In this document: piece after piece, positions 35,238 to 47,456 of the stretch
Layout: each line of letters begins with the position of its first letter
Numbering within the stretch: position 1 is the stretch's first letter
DNA from: Gymnogyps californianus
Lineage: Eukaryota; Chordata; Aves; Accipitriformes; Cathartidae
Assembly (NCBI RefSeq): GCF_018139145.2
Contig: NC_059481.1
Coordinates: 15,984,368-16,048,367, forward strand
DNA: 64,000 nucleotides
Direction of reading: 5' to 3'
Translations under genes and position numbers: made by a program
The notes under the pieces: model-generated
What the model was told of the DNA's origin: nothing
The model's database searches: none
Seen by the model: the letters and a program-made list of their open reading frames with translations, nothing else

Positions 35238-38200
35238 CACTAACTGTAAATACATGGTAATCGGCTAAAAAGAAGTACTTCAGAAAAAAACAAGGCAAAT
35301 CACACAATAAAAGCGCCATCAGCACTCTTTCACTCAGTACCCTGTCTTTATCTTGTATTTCAGTGCAGTTTAAAAGGAACATTGTGGTCATTTCAAAAAT
35401 CATATTTTTTAAACAAATAGATTTCCTCACCTCTGTTTCTAACAGGTCTTGAATGTGAATCCTTACCACTGTAAATTTGTTTGCCTAGTGTGTTTTGTTC
35501 ATCCCGGGCATGGGAAGCTAAAAAGTATGCATCATTTCTATTTTTGGTCAGTTCATGTTCCCATTTTCGCCAAAACCAACAACAACATTAAAAAAAAGCC
35601 ATAAATACTTGCAGTTTCATTTGGATAAAAAAGAAAACTGAAACTGTTGGTGGTGGAAAAGGGAAAGTGTTCTTTCTTTTTTCCCCAGGGATAAGAGGAT
35701 TTGTCAAACATTATTTTCATGCAATGTAAATGTGGAGCGCAGTGTGAAGTGACAACAGCACTCTGCTGCCCAGTGCCCAGCCTGGGGCCATGCTGTACAG
35801 GTCTCAATTCCTCCCACAGGTCTCTGCTGTTTCTCCAGTTTCTCCAAACTTCTCTTTTCCTCTTCTCTCCTCTAACATGAAAGCCCCAGGCTCTTCTCCA
35901 GCAGGACCCAACACCCATTACTTCTCCAAAGTAGGCACTTGTGGGTCGAGACTCTTCTGCACTGGGGCTCCTCACTGTCTTACGGTCTTGTCCTTCTCAG
36001 TCAACCCATGTGAGATACTTTTAGAGGATTTAATGAGGAGCTATGAGTCGCTGTATACTCATTTATTTGTGTTTTGCTACTCTATTCTGTGTCTCCTCAT
36101 TTGTCATAGCAAAGCCTGGGTTTCTGGCTTGGGTCTGTGGAAAAGCCCTCAGCTGCTAGCAGGTGGAAGGCATTGGAGGTTGCTGCAATGACCTTCTGCC
36201 TCCACATTTCCCTTCCTTCTGGTTTGCGGTTGCCTCTCATAGAAACTGCTCTGAGCTCCAAGTGCTGATGTGAATGTCCTGCAAAAGATTTGGATGTCGA
36301 AGAAACCCTGCAGGCTCTAGCTGGCTGCACCCAGAGCAGATGTTGCAGGTACCTGAAGAAAAGTGTGAGCAATAAAAATTACTGCTTCTGTCACCCCCCA
36401 GAGCAGGAATGAACTCCTGTGCCCAGCATCGCCTTCTCGTCCCCTTCTCCAGGCTGCAACATCTGACTAACAGGAGAGGTCCCATGGCCAGTGGGACTTT
36501 TCCAACCTGCTCAGCTCTTCCCAGCCCTCTCAGCTGGTTTTCCTTACCTGTGGCTATTTTATGCTCTGCGTCGTTTCATCCAGCTCTGAAAGAGCGAATG
36601 GAAGAAATATCTACATTTTCCAGAACTCAGAAGTCCAGCCTGTATTTGCAGAAATGGAGTGCCCATCCCACCTATTGCACCTGTAGTTTGAGTTGCAACC
36701 TCATGCTCAGCAAGTCGATCTTCAGACCTTCCTGCCATGATGGTGCTACAGAAATGAGAGTTTTTCAGGCCGTCTTGGAAAGGCCGGCAGAATTCATTGC
36801 ATATACCTTGCCCCTCGGCCAGCTCTGCAGGGGTTGTCTGCGTTGTTGTATCGAGAGGAAGAAAAGCAGCGTGGGAGGGTGGGAGACGTGGCTCTGCCTG
36901 GCCCCTGCCTGCTTTGGAAGGAGCCGCTGTAGCCAGCAGTGCAGCCCTGCCTTGCTCCAGGTGCGATGTGCACAGCGACTTGGTTTGCACACAGGCCAGT
37001 TACCTCCTGCAGCTACTCGAGTTTTAGATCCTATCTCCGTTACTTCAACGTATGTCTACCAAAAATAGCAACACCCAAGATCAAAGGGGGCTGAGCAGGC
37101 TCCAGCTCTGTCGTGGGGAAATGATGGTGGCAGCACAGCTGCTGTGGGTGACGACACATCGGGCAGGGACATTCCTGGGGACCAGGATCCATTAGGAAGA
37201 GAAACTCTTAAATCAAGGAGAACATGGCTTTGGGCTCTAACATTGACCTGCCTCCAGAGAGGCTGTCCTGGTGATGGAAATACTCCCAGATACAGACATC
37301 AAGGAGTAGAGAGGGAAGTGTTTTCTCATGCAAAACTCTGCCTGCTCCTCCGGACCCTTTAATCCTGGTGTCTGTAGGGGTAGGAAGCAGGGTTGGCTCG
37401 CCTGCGGTGATTTCGGAAAGGGAGCCCGTGATGTGTGAACTCTTAAGTACTTAACAAGCCAGATGAGGGGAGGCCCTGAGCTGGTTTCCTCTTGGATTTG
37501 GAGCGGCTCTAGCACAGCAGGCTGCTCTCGCTGCGTGGCAGCCTCATCTCTGCATCAAATGGGTTGGACCGGACTGCCCAAGACATGCACCATCTCATGG
37601 AGGATGTGTACGTGCACTCCTGATACTCCGTCTTGCATCCAACCCCCTGCTCTTCTCATAGAGGGGCTCACACACCCTCCCACTGCTCTTGCAGCATCCC
37701 GTGGTCCCCACGCACACACCACCGTCCCTGCGTACGTGGGCACCTGTTCCCCACTTGCTAACCCATGCACCGTGGGATGGGCATGGTGTAAAACCCTTGC
37801 TGAATCAGCTCTTCTTCATTCCCCGTGGCACAGCTTCCTGCGCGGTGACACCTACACAGCGATCACCTCCACCTCATGACTGATGCTGCCGAAGCACGTG
37901 TGGATTTCTGCTGAGCACCCTTGCAGTTCTGCCTTTCTTTGGCAAAGCCAGGGACGCCACGATGCTCCTGACCAGGCAGTTCCCCTGCCAAGGATTGCCC
38001 GAAGCTGTCAAGGATGGTTGCATCTCCAGTTTCTAGTGGGTGTTCAGGGCTTGACAGCACAGGCGTGTTTTTCACCTGTGATCTGACATGAGTCAAGACT
38101 CATTGCAGCAGGGTGAGAGAAAAGGAGTAGGACGAAAAGGGGATAAAGCAGGTTGTCATTCCCTACATTATTGGCTATGTGCCCAGGTATTGATGCTTCT

Positions 38201-38800
38201 CACTTGTAGTGCTCTTGACCTCACGGTGCTCTTAAACCTGAAGGAGGTGTCCATGCCTGAGGAAGGAGGGCTCTGTCCATCAGCCAACGCTCCTCATGCC
38301 CAGGGCTTCATCCCTACAAGACAAGAGATAGCGACAGGATGCATGACCTGAGGCTATTGCAAACTCAGGCCAGGGTAACGAAGGGGGTTCAAGAGTATTC
38401 TCCTAATGGCTCATGGATTGTGTGAATTTTGCTGTGGGTTGCTTTAAAGATAGCTGGTGTGTGTATGTGCGTGTGGGTAGAGTTGTGGTACTGATTTCTT
38501 TTGGCCATCAGTTAAACGTTTGTCTTGCTTTTTAATGAGTTTACTGCAGCTTATAATGCTTGGCTGTTGGGAGGCTATGGTACCTCTGTGTTCCTGGGAC
38601 AAGGGGGATATGCCCATGGTACCTGGCTGTGGGGTACCCCTGGAGGCACTGGGAGCTCCCAGAGTTTGGAATGACATTGTGTTGTGACTTTTTAGTCTAA
38701 CCAGGCCAGTTTTCAGGTTTAAAATCTAGCTCTCAGAATGCGTGGGGACTTGTCGTGGTCAGACAGGAGCTGTCTCTCTGGTTAGAAGATTGCAGGCTCT

Positions 38801-38859
38801 CATTGTTTGTTCATTGTCCGGTTAAATTATGAATCCTAATTAAAAATAGCTGCTATTGT
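38801..38859 (+). promoter_or_regulatory. Tandem SOX-like motifs with an AT-rich flank
   Basis: CATTGTTTGTTCATTGT (38801-38817) holds two CATTGT cores 11 bases apart, about one helical turn, on the same strand. A third CTATTGTT lies at 38853-38860 after an AATCCTAATTAAAAATAG stretch. The CATTGT core is the preferred site of SOX proteins. Function is unproven. Confidence 0.25.
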
Positions 38860-40141
38860 TTCGGAGTTGGAGCAGTTTTGCACGACTGCACACACAGCAG
38901 GAACATTATTAGTAGCGCTGCCCTGTGGGACAAGAAGTACAGCCCAGGATCTAGCAGACAAGCTGTATGTCAGTAGAGGTTAAAAAATATAAAAACCTAC
39001 CTTGAGTGCTGCTTTTGGGTTAGACAGCCCAAAATACCCTGTTGAGTCCTGAAAGCTGGGGAAAGACCCACGTAAAAAGATATTCTGCCTAAACAGCTTC
39101 TCATGTCAAAGGGGGCTTTTGTTTCCCAGCCTAGCGTGGTGGCTGACTCCCAGGAGATGGTGTGTGCAGGCAGTGATGGCTCCTGCCTCCCGGCGGCACC
39201 AGGCAGGCGGAGCAGCACTGCTTTCTGTAGAGTGGAGCTTGATTTCTGCATTTTTGTTATATTATACAAGAAGCAGTTGTCGTTCTTGGTTGCCAAACAT
39301 TTCTAGTCTGCCTCAGCATCCTTCGGGCTGTCTTGCTCTCGTCAGTCATGGGTGCAGACAGGGAGTGGGTTCATTGCCAGTGGGGTCAATGGGATGGAGG
39401 AAGATGCTGCTGCTAATGGAAGCACCACTTCTGCTGGTGTGCTCCTGAAGCCCTGACCTGAAGCAGCTGTCTTGCACCGCGGTTAAGCGTAAAGCACTAG
39501 CCTTGTTGAACTCGCCGTGATTTACTGAAGTGAACAGACCTGGCTGAGAACTCAGCAAACCCATTTCCACGTGTAGCTGATGTAAGATTTGTATGCAAGT
39601 GTCTCGAGGTGAAAAGTACCTTGAATTCACAGCATGTAAGGATTGCTCTTGATGCCTGGGCTTGTCTCCCATTAAGGCAGGGTTTACTGCATAATCTATT
39701 TTTAGATTCCTGCACGCTCATTCCTAAACAGACTGCAAGTTACCTAATGCTGAACCCTGCTTGAGTCTGTTTTTCGGGCTCCCTCTCCCTGCCCCTACCC
39801 GGATAGATCTGTTTAAGAGACAGGAACAAACTGAGACTCAGTGAAAGCATGAAAATTTCTGTATGTACATCAACGATCGGGCTGTCCTGCCGTCTGCAGC
39901 TAAGTGTGGTCAATACGGGATGCAGTACTCAGACTAAGCGATGATTTACAGCTTTGTGTACTCAGTTTTTCCTGATGTTAGTTCCAAGTTCCTATTTGTT
40001 GCTGATATCACAGCAGTACCTGTGGTTCTCTGTCACAGTTGTGGGTCTGCAAAAGTGTCACACCTTTCTTTCAGCCCTACTAACCTATTTTTCCTCAATG
40101 AATTGGAGCACTGAGTCTGAAGGTTACTATACCTAACTATT

Positions 40142-40168
40142 TTTATATATATATCGTATATATATGTT
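40142..40168. repeat. Interrupted TA microsatellite
   Basis: Two runs of alternating TA, each about ten bases, are separated by a CG dinucleotide, making a nearly self-complementary segment. Confidence 0.65.
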
Positions 40169-41570
40169 TGATCTATTTGAAATGTACTGTTTTATAATGT
40201 TTGGACACCTGTTCTTATCTTGCTAATACATTTTAACAGGTTTTACATCATCCTTCCCTGTCCCACCACCATACCTCCTTTTTTTCCCTTTGCGAGGGAA
40301 AAGGGATCTTTTATTTTTTTTTCCCTACAAGCATCTCTTAAATTCAGGACAAGCCGTTTCTCTGGCTCCCATAAGCGTGACTAGGAGACAAGGCAGCTAA
40401 GTCTCCTAAGTATATATGGCAAATTTGCAATTAGAAGAAAACACTGGAACAAAATTACTTCAGCCCTTGTCTCCCTTCCCCCAGCCCTTCCCACCCCTCC
40501 ACCTCCCTCTTGCAGGATTAAGCTACGCTAATCCTCAGACGAGCAAGATCTTTGGGAAAGCAAAGAAGCAAAGTAAAACCAAGGGAGGAGAAAGAAAAAT
40601 CCTTCACACTCAACACTAATAAGGAAATTACGGGCGTCCTACATTATGAATTGGATGAATTTTTAATGGTTAGAAATGCTGTTAATTTATAATGCATCCA
40701 TCCTGGACTGCAGGGCCTGTCGCCAGCTAATAAATAAATGACAGACCCTTTGTATTAGAAGTATCAGTCATTTTACATCTCGGCACTGTAATTGATGTGG
40801 AGCATTGAGCAAGGGGAGATGATGGCCATCAGGTGTATACCAAAGCAAAGGACCTCATGCTTCAAGCCATACCTGAGGTCTTGATACTCCAGAAAGTTGC
40901 AGCCTAATCTTCAAGTCTTCTCTCAGATGGGCCACAGCTTCTGCTCTATCCCATTGCTCACAGTCCAAACCCAAAAGGAAGTAAAGAGCTTGGCAAAGGG
41001 CTCCATGATTTTGAAAGGTCATTTTAAGCCCAGTTTAGGGCCCTGTTTGATGTGTCTTATGCTCTAAGACAAGTTAGTTACCCCTGGACAGCAGGAGAAG
41101 CTCCATCTGAGGTGGCTGCCCAAAGCTTCCTTCCTACATGTGGAAGGAGATAGGATGCTTTGAGTCTGTCCCATGTTAGACACCTTGTTCAGGATGGGGG
41201 AGATTGTGTCGTCTGTTCTCTTGATGGTCCTGACTATTGGCGCAGCCAGGGTGAGGCTAGCTCAGAGTCAGAGATCAGCATGAATTCATACGAATCCCAC
41301 CACAAATGTTCACACTGAGGGCTGTGTTAAAAATAAATTCCGGGCAAATTCCAGAGACGGGGTGCGGTGGGACTGTCCTGTTCTCATGCCAGATCCCAGC
41401 AGAGCCCAAATGTCAGGGGAACCTTACTGACAGCACAGCAGGCAGCTGAGTATTTGAGGGATGGGGTATATTTTATCCTCTTCTTAACAAGGAGAAGTAG
41501 CCTGGCATCTTGCACCTCCGCTGTTTCCTGGAAAGAGGCATTTCTCCTTCCAGCCCATCAAGGGGCGGCC

Positions 41571-41680
41571 AAGCATCTTCATCTCCATTTTATGGATGAG
41601 GAGAGGCAGCTGGAAAGACATAAATTTGCTCGAGGTCACACCAGGTTGCTGACAGCTAGCAGTCTGGCCCATGTTCAGCC
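41571..41680 (-). repeat. MIR-type SINE relic (antisense)
   Basis: The + strand reads CATCTTCATCTCCATTTTAT, GGATGAGGAGAGGCAGCTGG, AAAGACATAAATTTGCTCGA and GGTCACACCAGGTTGCTGAC, then AGCTAGCAGTCTGGCCCATG. This follows the reverse complement of the MIR core (ccattttacagatgaggaaactgaggc...aagtaacttgcccaaggtcacacagctag...cagtctggc). MIR is an old amniote-wide family, so a copy in a bird is expected but rare. The 159-codon open frame that spans it (41367-41846) has no other support as a gene. Confidence 0.75.
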
Positions 41681-44600
41681 CACTGGACCGTGTTGTGTGT
41701 TTATGAGTCACCACCTGAAGTCCTTTCACAGCCAGTCTTTTGGAGTCAGGAGTTTAGATGGACAAACAAGTTCTTGGAGCTGTCAGCTGTATATTATGGT
41801 CCCACAAAACGGCAATTCTGAGCTTTTCCTGCTCCCTTTCAGATAGGTTAGATGAAATTCTCCCTTTCCACCTTTGTGGGGGCCATGCTACAGTCTAACC
41901 TGTTTCTGCTTTGCTCTCTTGACTAATTCTGAAGAGCCCTTTCCTTGCTGACCTCCTAGGAGCTCTGCCAACCTCATTCCACCTAGGCATTGCCTCCTGG
42001 CCCACTTGGTTGGAGTTGAAGTTGGTTGGAGCTTGGGTGCTGGGCTCCGAGGAAAGGCAGTTATTTTTTACCTTGGCTTCAGTTCCTGGCTGAAGGAATT
42101 GAGCAGGGAGCCTGGGATACGAGCTTTGCTGCCCAAGGAAAGCACCGCTCTCCAAGATGCAGACTTTCATCTTGACGTGGAGGAAGGAAGCGCTTATTGC
42201 CTTATTTATTACATTTCCCCATAGCAGTGTAAATACTATATCCATGATAGATATGGATCTTATGAATAATATAGAGATTTGAACTAAGTAATTGCAGTGC
42301 TTTTTTAATACAAGAGATCCTCAGTGTCAAGTAGTATTAATGATCTGTCTTGACATGGTCTCTGCAGAGGGCAATTGCAAACCCCAGTTCCGTGAGAATT
42401 TGAGAAATTGGGGGAGAAATCCTAATGTGCTCTTCATCCCCTCTGTTCCCTTTGGGACACTCCAGAAAGAGTATCCTGTCTGCTGATTTTTTTCTCAGCT
42501 TTCCCTGGACCCTCCAAGGAAGGGAAGGCTAAGTGAGTTTTGGGAAAACAAATCCCTTTTGTAGGCAGGCTGGGCTGGCCTGTCAGAGGAGGCAACTTTG
42601 GGAGGAAATATAATACAAAGATCCTAGCAGCTCCTTGTGGTCACTAACGGTTCTCTGCACATTTCTGGAAGAGTAAAATGATTAGTTACAGTGAAATAGC
42701 TAAATTCAGGTGGAGGTAAATATATTCTATGTCTCTGCCGGTCTAAGCCTTGTCTCTTCTCTGTAGCTTTAATATGAAGCTCTCCTTTCCACTTGCTCTC
42801 TGAAACCCTTGTGCAGCCTTGCTGCTGCATGCTATTAAACAGGTGGCTACATTATTATGATAAATTCTCTATAAAGTCCACTCTTTAATGCCTTAGAATC
42901 TTTGGGGATGAATTTAAGATATTAATAAGTATTAAGATTTAACACCTAATACTTCTTTGCAGTGATATCATTGTGGGGGAAGGGATAGCGGGATAGTAAT
43001 TGCAGGATGTGCTGTGGGTCATTTTTGCTTTGCATCACTGGTTGCAGAGAGCTGGTAGCCCAGCTGGCTGGTCCTTATTGCTCCCTGCTGTAGGTGTGCT
43101 AGGTGCTGGCGTTACAGCTGCAGAGCTCTAAGGCCTCTTTAAATTAATGGAGCTGTCTGAGAAGGTTATGAATGCCTTTTCAATTTATTTTTGTTCCCCC
43201 CAAACATAGCATCTCAAGCCTTGAATCAGGCTGTTAACCTTTTTCATTCCTCTTTAAGGTTATTTCTTTTCCTTCTTCCACCATTGCCGTTTTAACAGGA
43301 ACAAGGGCAGGGGAGACCTGTGGACTCGGTGGCCCATGTTCTCGCATTGTCAGTCCTGGAGGAGCAGGTCTTGCTGACCTCTGTGGGCTATGTTGAGCGG
43401 GGAACGTGGGCTCAGGTGTTACTTTGCTACAGGAATGGTAGCTCATTAACACTCTGTGCCCTGCAGATATCTTTTATTGATCATCAGCTGCTTAATCAAA
43501 AACTCTATCACAGTTTGCTTCGATTATTCTTTTCCATCTCTTCATCTCTGGAGGATCAGCTTAGCTAAAGTTAATGTACTCATTATGCAGTTGGGAAACC
43601 ACTGCCACAGACTGCTATGTAAATCATAGGTTTTAGGAAGGTTTCTTTGTGTCCTCCTTCCTGCATGTAGCAGGATGAATAGATTGGTTGCATATTCCTC
43701 TGCTCAGTGGGGTGAAACAGGCGCTGGGGGAGTTGTGCTGAGCTGGGTTTTGACCTGCCTGGGGTGGCAGTACCAGCCTCCCAGGTTACGCAGATCTCAG
43801 GCTCCGCACCTAGATCCTCACAGTCTTGGTACAGTGATGAACAGCACTGCTGCTACGCCTAGTGCTAACCCACCCTCACCTTTCCAGAGACGTGTGGTGG
43901 CCTCCACATCATCATAAATACCTACCAACATGTGCACCTGGACCGCTGGAGACCTCCCTCCCCTCTCATAGAGGGATGTTTGGGTTGAAGCAGCTTTATG
44001 GAGCTGTCTCTGCTGGTGATTGCTCGGCAGTTGGGTGGTGAGGGCTTTCCTATGGGAGACCAAGCGCTCAGGGTATGAGAGAGCTGGGATGGGGGGTGAC
44101 CTGTGTAGGGGTACGCCGAGGAAGAGGGCATGGACAGGGGATATTTGAGAGATGTGAGCTGGGGGAGGGAGGTGGGAGGAGAGCTGAGTGCCAAACCATG
44201 ATGGCAAAAGTCTGCACAGCTGGCCCGTGTGTTTGGGTTTTATTTTCTGATGATCTGTGTGCAATGTATATATAGACACAGAAGTGGTGACTTACAGCAA
44301 AAGTAGGATGTTAAGTCCTCTATCTAAACAGATCTCAGCACTCCTGAAATCAGCACCTTGAATGTGTTGCTGTTGGGCATTTTGCTGACACAGTGAGGGC
44401 CACGGCTGGAAACCTGCTCTGTGAATAGCGGCTTTGCTCTTCTGGAAACCGTCGGAGCTCTGGGGAGGGGAAGTGAGGAAGCTGTGCAGCAAGTGGCAAA
44501 GATATTTCCCAGCACTTGCCATGTTTTTAATGACCAGCTCTGAGAAGTGGCAGGCCAGTTTGAATGGGGACACAGGAAGGGCTTGAGAGGGAAGCCCTGA

Positions 44601-47444
44601 GACAGGAGTGCTGCTTGTTCCTGCCACTCCAAACTTATCTCACACTCTGGTTATGCTTGATGTCCTGATATGATTCATTTTCCTTTTGCCATTTAATGTT
44701 TGCTGCATAAAATCATTCTCCTTGATCCTATATGCTATCAGGGCTACATATTCTGTGCTGGTTATGGTGTTGCAATGACCTAATTTGATTGCGGAGGGTC
44801 GTGTCCTGTATAATGTTGTCTCGTTTTCTCAGTAGTCGATACAAACTCGATTTTATTTTCTTTGAGAAGAAAGGAAGTGGGGGCAGGAGCCCAGCATCCA
44901 TGGCCAAGCTTATACCTGCAGCTCTTACCTTGTTGCCTGGCTGTGATGGCGCACATAGTTCAGCCTGAATGGGACCTGCAGGCTCTTTTTGGTTTTTTTT
45001 TCCTGCCGGTACTGAAGGGGAGAAAGGATGGAAGCTACAACAGAGAAAGGCCCTCATTTGTAGCTGCTGGCACCTCTGATTTGCCTCAAGGAGTCATTAT
45101 TCCAGCAGGCTGGACACCCTCTTGATGGAGCTTATCTCCAGAGGGCAGGGTTAGCTGTGTCTCCCCGTGGGACCTGGGTGAGTGTTTAGCTTTCTCCTTT
45201 TGTCTCCAGTTAGATGCTCGGTCCTTTGTACCTGTGTGTTTCACCTGCCTCAAGACCCTTAACTTGTCTTACGCTTCTGTTATTTATGAGTAGCTCAGAG
45301 GGGAAAAAGAGGGTCTGGTCTCAATTTGTGTGGCTCATTTGCACGTGAAATAAGCATGTCATTTCAGAAGTGGTGGCAGCAGCCCGGGTCTCCTGGCCCC
45401 GCTGGTCTCATTCAGGGTGGCTTCAACAGCTCCAAGGCTGTGGCTTGGTGAGCAGTGGCAGGGCTTGCTCATAAACTGGAAGTGTCACTGTGTTTTTGCT
45501 GAGCTTGTTCAGAAGACAGTGGTTTTTTCAGCAGCTCAAAGGAGGTGTCAGCCCAGTGTTTGGTCTGTGGGAAAAAGAACCCGCTTTTGCAAACTGAAGA
45601 TTGCAGCAAGTGCTTAGTTCTGGCTTGTGGGCCATCTCTTCCAGCTGGGATTGCTGGTGTGGCAAATTATTCAGCTGATGGTTTCATTGCTATTTTCCTT
45701 ATGGGTCCTGGACTTTCTTCCTTTGTTCTCAGGGTATTCCTCTTTCTCAGCCCTGCTTCCTCCTGTCCCGTTGGGCATTCACTGGGCATTTGATTAAAAA
45801 TGGATTTGCTGTGGTGACAGAGCAGGAGTCAGAGAGTCGTTGGCAGGCAAAACGGACCATGATTTTGCAGCTTTAGCTGCAGATAGGAGTTGAATAAATG
45901 AGTCAACAGATCTGTGTTCCTGGTGTGTCACCAAGCAGGCTCCCTTGGCTTGGGTGAAGGATTTAGTGGTGGCAGGAAGAGGCCAGGCAGCGGAGTGGCT
46001 GAAGCATGGCAGTGATCTGTGCAGATGGACGAGGACCAAGGGAACAGGATCATGAGCCTTGAGGTCAGGAAGAAAGGGAGCAGGCTGGACATTGGCCACT
46101 CGTGTGATCCTCCTTGGCAGGATACCAGGTCTCCATGGGCTGAGCGCCTGGCACAGTCGAACCAATATCCCTGATTTGTTCTCGGTTTCAAAATATTTAA
46201 TCAGAGAATCAAATATGAAGTCTCTTTAAGAAGATACTGGCACACAGCAGCTGGCTGAGTGTCGCAATCAATGTATCCGCTGTGGAATGTTTCCTGCAGA
46301 AATATTACATCCTCTCTCATTTACTTGATGATCTTTAGGATGAATCAATCAAAAGATGCCGCACACAAATAGTTCAGTCTGTGATCCTGTGGGTATCCAT
46401 TAGAGAAGCATTTGCTCCATGTTAATGGACCTGTTGATTAACAAACAAACCATTGCTTTTTAAATAGAAAGGTGTTACTTGATGGCAATTGTTAGCATTT
46501 GCTTTTCTGGTGCCCCACCTCGCCTACGTACAGCTCTCACTCTGTGCCAATGCAGGCGACTGCTGCAACAAAACCCAGGTCTGCACTGCTGGAGAGAAAA
46601 GCTCTCGCATCTCACCCAAGCAGTTATCAGAGGTGGACCTTGTCCTGGAGGTTGGAAAGGACAGAGAGAGACTTCTTTGTACTCAGCGTGTGATTTCACC
46701 ACTGTGTGTCTTGTTCTGTTAATTGTGTTTTCTGCACCCGTCTGCCTTGGCATGTAATGCCCTGTTGGACTCCGGCAATGTCCGAGGAAGATCTCCCCCT
46801 GACATCCCCAACAGGTTGAGACCCAGCAGCTCCTTGAGGAGTCTGTCTTGGGTTTTACACCAGGCTGAGTGCATGGGAGTTTTTATTTGGGTCTGTGAAG
46901 CCTCTAGTCTGTTGGAGCAATATTGTGTTCATTTCCTTTCCCTACAACAAGGACGTTTTCCTAGTCTCCACTTTTTCCGGGTGAAAAATTGCCCATGTTG
47001 TAGTGTTAGTTCTTGCTTTTCTGATGCTAGCATGGCATGAACCCCAGCTGGCATTTTAAGTGCTAGAAGGTCAGGATGATACCCACTGCTTAGAAGATGT
47101 CCTTACCCATTGGAAAGCCCCTGCACCAACCTGAATGGACCCAACCCAGTGATGACCAAAGCTGTGGAGACAGGGAAACAGTATGTTCAGTGCTGCCAGA
47201 GCTCTGGTGTGGCACTGGAAACATGCTCCCCGGACACAGCCCAGGACAGACCACCGTGCTGAGTCACGTAACGCAGCTAATTACAGAGAGGCAGTCACAC
47301 AGCAGGGCTGACCAGCCTGAAAGGACCAGGGTTGTGGCTGTGGGTTGTGTTTAGCCTCATGCTGGTAGTTGCCAGCAGCTGTTCTGCTTTCTGGGAAGTG
47401 TGTTTGGATCCTTGCTGCTCAGCTGGAGGCTGTGGGGGCATTTG

Positions 47445-47456
47445 CCCCCCCCCCCC
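47445..47456. repeat. Poly-C run (12 C)
   Basis: Twelve consecutive C residues end in CGGGC. Such runs are prone to length change and to sequencing error. Confidence 0.85.

Noticed and set aside
36409..37068. 219-codon open frame on the + strand, the longest in the window
   Set aside because: No recognisable domain, low-complexity mixture of Ser/Cys/Leu, no splice or promoter context, and it sits inside an intron. A frame of this length can occur by chance in 64 kb with six frames.
45150..45220. TTAGCTGTGTCTCC...GACCTGGGTGAGT, like the MIR core
   Set aside because: The blocks are interrupted and the likeness is no better than chance.
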